A model generated the notes under the pieces. The model was not told where the DNA came from and made no database searches. It was given only the letters and a program-made list of their open reading frames with translations. Made by a program: the position numbers and the translations under genes. Source: Gammaproteobacteria bacterium (GTDB lineage Bacteria > Gemmatimonadota > Gemmatimonadetes > Longimicrobiales > Gaopeijiaceae). Taken from it: 7,134 nt of DNA. The DNA is taken from positions 258 to 7,391 of the forward strand of contig VYDD01000481.1 of NCBI GenBank assembly GCA_009843625.1, given 5' to 3'. The stretch's first letter is position 1; every line of letters starts with the position of its first letter. Positions 1-4,517 of the stretch are shown one piece after another.

Positions 1-2
1 CA

Positions 3-1448
3 CGAACGCTTGAGCGCGCCCTCGAGGCGGCCGACACAAGCTCGTACACGTACAAGCGACCGGCGACCTTGGCGTGGATAGCAGCGTTCGCGGAGAGAAT
101 CGACGCCACCGAGCACGTTCTGCGGGCGGTGTCGATGGCACGGGCGCTGGATGCCGACTTTCTGCTCAACGACGGTGCCGTCCTCGGAGTCGCGTCCGCG
201 CTGACGGGGGTCGGAGAGACCCAAATGGCGACGGAGATCATCTCATCTGCGCAAGAGAGAGCAATGCCGTTCGGCGATGCCGTTGGAAGCGTGCTCGTTC
301 TTCCGAGTGTCGCGCTTGCTTGGATGGAGACCGGGGAAGTAGCGCGCGCGGCAGAGGTCATGGCTCTGGCCGAGGCGACCGCTCGGAACATCGACCTTGC
401 CGTCCAGCTTACCGCCGGGTTTGCAGTCGCGGCGGGGTGGGCGGAGATCGGGCGAAGGGACGAGGCGCTGGCGATGGTCGATGTCATCATCGAAAGCGCC
501 GGGAGCGCGACCATCGACGACCGTCTCGGCTCCTTTGCAAGGGAACAGATTGCAAGAAACGATCTCGAAACCGCCCGCGCTGTTGCCGGACGCATGCCGG
601 ATGGCGGTGAGCGGAACGATGTGGTTGCTCAGCTTGTGCTCGCGTACGCCGAGGACGAAGAGGTCGCCGAGGCGCTGGATGTCGCCCGGGAGGTGCTCGA
701 AAGCTCGTCCGCGGCTCGCTATGAGTATCGTGACTATGTTCCGCTCCGCAGCATCGGCGTGGCGCTCGCCGAAATCGAAGCCCTCGAAGCAGCGCTCACG
801 CTTGCGGACAGGATGGAGCAGGCGTTTGCTTCGGAAGTCGATCAAGCGTTGGTAAGGGTTGCGGTGGCCAGAGCCCACGCCAATGCCGGCGACGCGGAAT
901 CCGCCAAGGCCATTCTGATTGATGTTTTGGACCGCTTCGACTACAGTCTGAGGGCGTTCGCTAGGTTGAGTGACCCCTATATGTTTGGCAAGCTGCTGGG
1001 GAAAATGGGAACGGCGTTTGCCTTGGCCGGTGATCGGGAGACGGCGAGCAGCATGTACGCCGAGGCGGTCTCGGCCGCATCGCAAGTCGAGGCATTTTAC
1101 CGCTCGCCGACGCTCACCGACTCTTGGGAGCGGTGGCCTCTGGACGCCGACATGTTGAGCCTGTACAAAGGACCGGATGGTTACGGTCGGCTGTTCGCAG
1201 CCGTGTCCCGCAGTCGCTGGCAACCCGAAGATCGCGTACGCGCTCGGCCATTTCCCGGTGGACTGTACGCTCGCGGCCTGTTGCTCCGGGAAATCTCGTG
1301 CGCGGCACGGACTGCGGGTATCCCGCTTGCCCAAGAGGCCCTGCGGCAGGCGGCGGCCGCAGCCGGGGAGAACTTCAAGTTCAGCGTCACCGACTGGACG
1401 TTGCGGGCCGTGGCCATGGCGCTGGCAGAGTTGCCGTGTACAAACTAG
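3..1448 (+). CDS. TPR-like alpha-helical repeat protein, 5' end outside the window
   Basis: The frame is open from the first base to TAG at 1446-1448, giving 481 visible residues. A TTG at 69 could serve as a start, but the codons before it (ERALEAAD, then YKRPATLAW) read like the same repeat protein, so I treat it as 5'-partial. The protein is Ala/Leu/Glu-rich and built of degenerate 30-40 residue helical pairs with the TPR-style pattern of a small residue turn followed by EA/A-A-L. Examples are ALAWMETGEVARA (near 312-350), GWAEIGRRDEALAMV (435-479), AHANAGDAESAKAIL (873-917) and GTAFALAGDRETASSMY (1008-1058). No signal peptide, transmembrane segment or catalytic motif is visible in this part. 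TPR-like arrays are usually protein-binding scaffolds, and the target here is unknown. The missing N-terminus could carry an enzymatic or NTPase domain, which would change the meaning of the gene. The stop codon sits in an inverted repeat. Coding status is confident; the repeat assignment is by pattern only. Confidence 0.8.
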   Translation, partial: RTLERALEAADTSSYTYKRPATLAWIAAFAERIDATEHVLRAVSMARALDADFLLNDGAVLGVASALTGVGETQMATEIISSAQERAMPFGDAVGSVLVLPSVALAWMETGEVARAAEVMALAEATARNIDLAVQLTAGFAVAAGWAEIGRRDEALAMVDVIIESAGSATIDDRLGSFAREQIARNDLETARAVAGRMPDGGERNDVVAQLVLAYAEDEEVAEALDVAREVLESSSAARYEYRDYVPLRSIGVALAEIEALEAALTLADRMEQAFASEVDQALVRVAVARAHANAGDAESAKAILIDVLDRFDYSLRAFARLSDPYMFGKLLGKMGTAFALAGDRETASSMYAEAVSAASQVEAFYRSPTLTDSWERWPLDADMLSLYKGPDGYGRLFAAVSRSRWQPEDRVRARPFPGGLYARGLLLREISCAARTAGIPLAQEALRQAAAAAGENFKFSVTDWTLRAVAMALAELPCTN

Positions 1449-1473
1449 AGGTACGCTACGTGTCCGCCTCTAG
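1445..1473 (+). repeat. Inverted repeat across the stop codon of the TPR-like gene
   Basis: CTAGAGG at 1445-1451 is perfectly complementary to CCTCTAG at 1467-1473, with a 15-base loop. The left arm contains the TAG stop of the upstream gene. It could fold in RNA and act as a weak terminator or mRNA 3'-end stabiliser, but no T-run follows (AGACCAACC), so an intrinsic terminator is not well supported. A protein-binding palindrome is the alternative. Confidence 0.4.
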
Positions 1474-1491
1474 AGACCAACCTCCGAAACG

Positions 1492-1498
1492 AAGAGGA
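1492..1498 (+). promoter_or_regulatory. Ribosome binding site for the gene starting at 1507
   Basis: AAGAGGA lies 8 bases before ATG 1507, which is good Shine-Dalgarno spacing. It supports translation from 1507, even though the reading frame downstream appears broken. Confidence 0.55.
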
Positions 1499-1506
1499 AT
1501 CTCCCG

Positions 1507-1846
1507 ATGTCCACCGATAGCGAGAAGGAAGTCCTCCAGAAGTACATCGACGCACTCGGCGAGAACTTCCAGTCGGGAGCACCATGCGGTGTCGAAACAA
1601 TGGTGCTTCGCGCTGAACAGGGGTTGTTCTGGAACGACCTAATGGTCCATGTGGCTCGGTTGACCGACAAGGGGCGGGAGGTCACTTCGACTCCAGACCA
1701 TCGAGCGACGCTTGGCCAAAGAGCGTCCCGTGGACTCCGTGTTGCTGGCCGAGGTAAGACGACATCGAGATCGACCGGACACGGGAATCCGCCCTGGACG
1801 GGCCACACGGCAGATTCCGCAAGTCGCTGGCTAGGCCATGGCCGCC
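1507..1846 (+). pseudogene. Probable frameshifted small HEPN/AbiU2-like protein gene
   Basis: ATG 1507 has a good ribosome binding site. The first ~55 codons look coding and amphipathic, ending in GLFWNDLMVHVARLTD. From memory, this resembles the W-D-x-L-x-H-x-x-RLTD segment of small HEPN/AbiU2-like helical proteins, which continue with a 'LTLQRLP' stretch. Here that continuation appears one frame over: from 1682 frame 2 reads SLRLQTIERRL, then AKERPVDSVLLAEV. From about 1761 frame 3 reads DDIEIDRTRESALDGP. The original frame itself runs open to TGA at 1921-1923, but beyond about 1680 it is Arg/Ser/Gly/Thr-rich (for example GRGKTTSRSTGHG), as expected of a non-coding frame. I therefore read it as a gene with two small indels, near 1670-1682 and near 1757-1762. 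The alternative is an intact 138-residue hypothetical protein. HEPN proteins often act as RNases or toxins, but the RxxxxH catalytic motif is not visible here. The family match is unverified and the 3' limit is approximate. Confidence 0.45.
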
Positions 1847-1918
1847 CGATTCGTCAATGCCGAAACCAGACCTCCCGTCCATCAATCCTGTGCGGGAAGG
1901 CGGTCGGCGGAGCCGTAA

Positions 1919-2074
1919 CTTGAACGGTTTCCGGACGTGTCGGCCAGCGCCGCGTTCCTGCCACGCCTCGACCGCCCCGAGGATGGCGTTCTCACACCCG
2001 GCGCGCTCTACTGACTGCTCGATTTCCTCGCCCGCGACCTGGCGCGCCTCGGCAGCGGATCGCCCGAGGTCTGA
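1919..2074 (+). pseudogene. Stop-interrupted coding remnant, family unknown
   Basis: Between TAA at 1916-1918 and TGA at 2072-2074, frame 2 reads like real protein: ERFPDVSASAAFLPRLDRP, then EDGVLTPGALY, an in-frame TGA at 2012-2014, then LLDFLARDLARLGSGSPEV. Composition on both sides of the stop is balanced and helix-like, whereas the overlapping frame 3 is Arg/Ser-rich (SCHASTAPR). No start codon with a ribosome binding site precedes it. I do not recognise the family. The simplest reading is the C-terminal piece of a decayed gene with one nonsense change. Confidence 0.35.
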
Positions 2075-2096
2075 ATCCCGGCAGGAAATCGGCTAA

Positions 2097-2210
2097 CTAC
2101 TTACAGGGCTGCACGATCTGCGTTTCCTGCCGTTGGACTGGACACTACTGGACCGTGCCGCGAAAGCGGGAAAAACGGACCTGAATGGCGGGACTATTGC
2201 GGGCTGGTGA
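2097..2210 (+). pseudogene. Short C-terminal coding remnant, family unknown
   Basis: After TAA at 2094-2096, frame 3 reads TGLHDLRFLPLDWTLLDRAA and then KAGKTDLNGGTIAGW, ending at TGA 2208-2210. The aromatic and acidic composition is protein-like and unlike the shadow frames around it. It has no start codon with a ribosome binding site, so it cannot be a complete gene as it stands. It could be the tail of the remnant at 1919-2074 after another frame change, or a separate fragment. A GNRA-type mini hairpin (CCGC GAAA GCGG, 2158-2169) lies inside it. Confidence 0.3.
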
Positions 2211-2220
2211 GCGGTCACCA
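2205..2220 (+). repeat. Perfect 6-bp hairpin over the end of the remnant
   Basis: TGGTGA (2205-2210) and TCACCA (2215-2220) are perfectly complementary around a GCGG loop. The left arm contains the stop codon of the remnant. It is followed by a C-rich stretch (TCCCACCCCCC) and not by Ts, so it is not a canonical terminator. Confidence 0.3.
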
Positions 2221-2354
2221 TCCCACCCCCCGCGTGCAACATCGGCATGTCCTTTTCTCCTGTCCGGGCAGAAAGTTACGTTACCGTTATCTTGATTGCT
2301 AGCGTCAGCCGTAACGCGTGCCGCAACGAGAATCGAGGAGAGAGCACCGTCAGC
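2211..2354 (+). promoter_or_regulatory. Leader region of the DUF262-HNH gene with iterated GTTAY motifs
   Basis: This 144-base stretch is where transcription of the downstream nuclease gene should start. It is locally less GC-rich around 2271-2300. GTTAC GTTAC C GTTAT (2275-2290) is a short iterated motif, and GTAACG (2311-2316) is the inverse of CGTTAC (2279-2284). TTATCT (2287-2292) could be a -10 element, but no convincing -35 box lies upstream. The iterated and inverted motifs could be an operator, but no adjacent regulator gene supports this. Confidence 0.25.
2335..2344 (+). promoter_or_regulatory. Ribosome binding site deciding the DUF262 gene start
   Basis: GAGGAGAGAG lies 10 to 15 bases before ATG 2355, depending on which part pairs with 16S rRNA. 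The frame stays open upstream to an ATG at 2247, but that one has no purine-rich site near it and its extra 36 residues do not look like this family, so 2355 is preferred. Confidence 0.55.
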
Positions 2355-4217
2355 ATGACCACCTTCGCCAGCACCAAGGAGTCGCTCAAGGATCTTCTTC
2401 GAGACATCAAGAAGGGGAAGATACAGTTGCCCGATTTCCAGCGGGGTTGGGTCTGGGATGACGATCACATCCGAGATCTGCTCGTTAGCGTCGGTCGATC
2501 CTTCCCCATCGGGGCCGTGATGTTGCTGGAAGCCGGGGGCGAGGTTCGCTTTGAGACCAGACCCGTGGAAGGGTTGGAGGACAGGGTGCCGACGGATCAG
2601 GAGCCCGACAAACTGATTCTTGACGGCCAGCAGCGCCTTACGACGCTCACTCAAGCTGTTTCTCTCGACGGACCGGTGCGCACTCGGACTTCCAAGGGCA
2701 AGAGGATCAGACGGCACTACTACTTCGATATCAAGAAGGCTGTTGAGGAGCCCGAGGCGCTGGACGAGGCCGTGCTCGCCGTCGATGAGAACCGCCAACT
2801 GCGTGGCAACTTCGGCAGAGACGTGCTGCTGGACCTGTCCACGACGGATTTGGAGTGTCGCCAGCTCTACTTTCCGTGCAGTAGCATCATGAGGTCGGAC
2901 GCTTGGATGACCACCTTGTTTCGCGTAGCGCCAGACCAGCTCGGAACCTTCTTGGAGTTCCAGAACCGGGTCCTCCTACCGTTCCGCGAGTACCAGATTC
3001 CCGTTATTCAGCTCAAGAAGGAGACCGCCAAGGAAGCCGTCTGCTTGGTGTTCGAAAAGGTCAACACTGGCGGGGTGCAGCTTACGGTGTTCGAACTCGT
3101 GACCGCGAGTTACGCCGCAGAGGGCTACAACCTGAGGGACGATTGGTTCGGCTCGAAGGCGCGTAGCGTCGACTCGCGCAAGGAACGGCTGGAGGTAGAC
3201 CCGCTCCTCAAGGGCGTGGAAGCGACGGAGTTCCTCCAAGGCATCAGCCTTCTATACACCCACGAACTGAGGCTGGCGGACATCGAAGCGGGCAAGGTTG
3301 GAAAGCAGGTCCGCCCTGTCAGCGCGAAGCGAGCGGACATCCTGAAGTTACCCCGGTCGGCTTGGGAGCTCTGGGCGAAGGGGCTGGAAACGGGTTTTCG
3401 GAATGCCGCGAGGTTTCTGCGAAAGGAGTGTTTCTACCGTCGTAGAGAGCTACCCTACACGACTCAGCTCGTCCCCCTTGCGGCCGTGGTGACACGCTTG
3501 GAGGACAGGTGGCTTGAGCCTCGAATCTACGACAAACTGGCTCGGTGGTTCTGGTCTGGAGTACTGGGAGAACTCTACGGCGGGGCGGTCGAGACGCGCA
3601 TGGCCAACGACTACGAGGAACTGCTCGCGTGGTTCGAGGACGACGACGCGCTTCCGCGCACGGTGCGCGACGCGAACTTCCAACCGGAGCGTTTCGACAC
3701 ATTGCGGTCGCGGCTCAGCGCAGCGTACAAGGGGATCAACGTGCTCGTGTTGCGGGAGGGCGCGAGGGATTGGTTCTGGAAGGCGTCCGTTCAGGAGTTG
3801 GATGCCGACGGGATTACTCTGGACATCCATCACATTTTTCCGTTGGCGTGGTGCAAGAAGCGCCGCGTGCCTTGGGGGCGGTATCAGAGCATTCTCAACA
3901 AGACGCCGATCTCCTACAAGGCGAATCGGAAGCTGGGAGGACAAGCTCCGTCTCGATACCTGCCCAGGATCCAAGCGGAAAAGCAGGTTGCATTGGATGA
4001 CGAGCAGATGGATCAACTGGTGGGAAGCCATGCGCTCTCGCCGAGTCTCCTGCGCCGGGATGCGTTCGACGATTTCCTTGAGGATCGTCGTCAGCGCCTG
4101 AGCCGATTGGTCGAGCGGGCGATGGGTAAGCCGGTGATACAGGTCGCTGGAGCCACCGACCACGATGGCGAGGATCAGATAGCGCTGGACAGCGTGCGGT
4201 CGAGACTTGGCGCGTGA
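2355..4217 (+). CDS. DUF262 and HNH domain (GmrSD-like) nuclease
   Basis: From ATG 2355 to TGA 4215-4217 this encodes 620 residues. The N-terminal DUF262 domain has all its signature blocks: KIQLPDFQRGWVW (residues 22-34), SFPIGAV (49-55) and LILDGQQRLTTL (87-98). DGQQR is the ParB-like NTP-binding or hydrolysing motif. The C-terminal DUF1524-type HNH domain shows DIHHIFPLAW (490-499, His492/His493), followed by ILNKTPISYKANRK (513-526, with Asn515 and Asn524), matching the family's H...N...N layout. A GGQAPSRYL block follows. Known relatives are GmrSD, BrxU and SspE, which cut phage DNA depending on nucleotide modification or work beside a modification system. The length is usual for single-chain members and both active centres look intact, so the protein is probably functional. 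The substrate cannot be read from the sequence. It stands alone between a decayed region and a repeat-bearing spacer, 300 bp before a restriction-modification gene, consistent with a defence island. No membrane segment is seen; it should be cytoplasmic. Confidence 0.95.
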   Translation: MTTFASTKESLKDLLRDIKKGKIQLPDFQRGWVWDDDHIRDLLVSVGRSFPIGAVMLLEAGGEVRFETRPVEGLEDRVPTDQEPDKLILDGQQRLTTLTQAVSLDGPVRTRTSKGKRIRRHYYFDIKKAVEEPEALDEAVLAVDENRQLRGNFGRDVLLDLSTTDLECRQLYFPCSSIMRSDAWMTTLFRVAPDQLGTFLEFQNRVLLPFREYQIPVIQLKKETAKEAVCLVFEKVNTGGVQLTVFELVTASYAAEGYNLRDDWFGSKARSVDSRKERLEVDPLLKGVEATEFLQGISLLYTHELRLADIEAGKVGKQVRPVSAKRADILKLPRSAWELWAKGLETGFRNAARFLRKECFYRRRELPYTTQLVPLAAVVTRLEDRWLEPRIYDKLARWFWSGVLGELYGGAVETRMANDYEELLAWFEDDDALPRTVRDANFQPERFDTLRSRLSAAYKGINVLVLREGARDWFWKASVQELDADGITLDIHHIFPLAWCKKRRVPWGRYQSILNKTPISYKANRKLGGQAPSRYLPRIQAEKQVALDDEQMDQLVGSHALSPSLLRRDAFDDFLEDRRQRLSRLVERAMGKPVIQVAGATDHDGEDQIALDSVRSRLGA

Positions 4218-4240
4218 CACGGTCCCCGTAAGCCACCGCG
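4209..4240 (+). repeat. Imperfect direct repeat, copy 1 (spans the DUF262 gene stop)
   Basis: GGCGCGTGAC (4209-4218), 12 bases, then AGCCACCGCG (4231-4240). The same two 10-mers recur in the same order at 4415-4443 with a 9-base gap. Copy 1 includes the last codons and TGA stop of the nuclease gene. Confidence 0.6.
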
Positions 4241-4256
4241 CCATCGCTGGCCCCCC

Positions 4257-4319
4257 GGCTGGCTTCCCGACCCGTTATTGGGCGGCAAGCAAGCAAGCCA
4301 GCAAGCCAGCAAGCCAGCC
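4257..4319 (+). repeat. Long-loop inverted repeat pairing with the tandem array
   Basis: GGCTGGCTT (4257-4265) is the exact reverse complement of AAGCCAGCC (4311-4319). Eight of the nine bases could also pair with the other octamer copies at 4295 and 4303, so several alternative hairpins of different loop length are possible. Confidence 0.45.
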
Positions 4320-4322
4320 AGC
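4287..4322 (+). repeat. Tandem AAGC / AAGCCAGC microrepeat array
   Basis: Two AAGC units (4287-4294) are followed by three perfect AAGCCAGC units (4295-4302, 4303-4310, 4311-4318) and a trailing CAGC (4319-4322). This is a classic slippage-prone simple repeat. It lies 70 to 110 bases after the nuclease stop and about 195 bases before the next start, outside any credible coding region. Confidence 0.85.
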
Positions 4323-4351
4323 ACACGCCACGTTGAACGTTGGCGGCTGGC

Positions 4352-4370
4352 GAGGGGGCGGCGACCCCTT
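4352..4370 (+). terminator. Weak terminator-like stem-loop after the DUF262 gene
   Basis: GAGGGG (4352-4357) can pair with CCCCTT (4365-4370), including one G-U pair, around a 7-base loop. It is the most stable short hairpin I see in the spacer, but no T-run follows (CGACCCCAGC), so its role as an intrinsic terminator is doubtful. Confidence 0.2.
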
Positions 4371-4414
4371 CGACCCCAGCTTCACTAGCCGATTGCGGAG
4401 CATCGGACAGGGGC

Positions 4415-4443
4415 GGCGCGTGACGCCTCCCTGAGCCACCGCG
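4415..4443 (+). repeat. Imperfect direct repeat, copy 2
   Basis: GGCGCGTGAC (4415-4424), 9 bases, then AGCCACCGCG (4434-4443), repeating the 3' end of the nuclease gene at 4209-4240 with a 3-base shorter middle. The TGA and the CCC core of the middle segment are kept. The two copies bracket the microrepeat array. Confidence 0.6.
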
Positions 4444-4506
4444 AACCCGCGCGGCATGGTATCTTCCTTGAGAATTGCCGGACGGCAGAAGCATGGCCGA
4501 ATTGCT

Positions 4507-4512
4507 GGGAAG
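4507..4512 (+). promoter_or_regulatory. Ribosome binding site for the restriction-modification gene
   Basis: GGGAAG lies 5 bases before ATG 4518, a moderate Shine-Dalgarno at short spacing. ATGs at 4456 and 4493 are in other frames whose products are Arg/Gly-rich, so 4518 is the supported start. Confidence 0.5.
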
Positions 4513-4517
4513 ACACG

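Larger units (their letters stand above)
4218..4517. other. 300-bp non-coding spacer with repeats
   Basis: No credible gene is seen between the nuclease and the restriction-modification gene. The spacer holds the tail of direct repeat copy 1, a tandem AAGCCAGC array, its inverted match, a near-palindrome GCCACGTTGAACGTTGGC (4327-4344), a G/C stem-loop near 4352-4370, direct repeat copy 2, and the start of the next gene's leader. TATCTT at 4460-4465 might be a -10 element, but no -35 partner is evident. Confidence 0.6.

Noticed and set aside
243..1334. Long open frame on the - strand (363 codons) opposite the TPR-like gene
   Set aside because: Arg-rich, low-complexity product with no family resemblance. 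The + strand frame has clear repeat periodicity.
2247..2354. Upstream extension of the DUF262 gene to ATG 2247
   Set aside because: No ribosome binding site at 2247 and no family-like sequence in the extra 36 residues, whereas 2355 has GAGGAGAGAG upstream and starts right before the conserved domain.
4287..4322. CRISPR-like or iteron array
   Set aside because: Units are 4 and 8 bases with no spacers, no cas gene and no replication gene nearby; a simple microrepeat fits better.
4460..4465. TATCTT as a -10 promoter box for the restriction-modification gene
   Set aside because: The matching -35 region (about 4437-4442) has no TTGACA-like sequence, so a promoter cannot be claimed.
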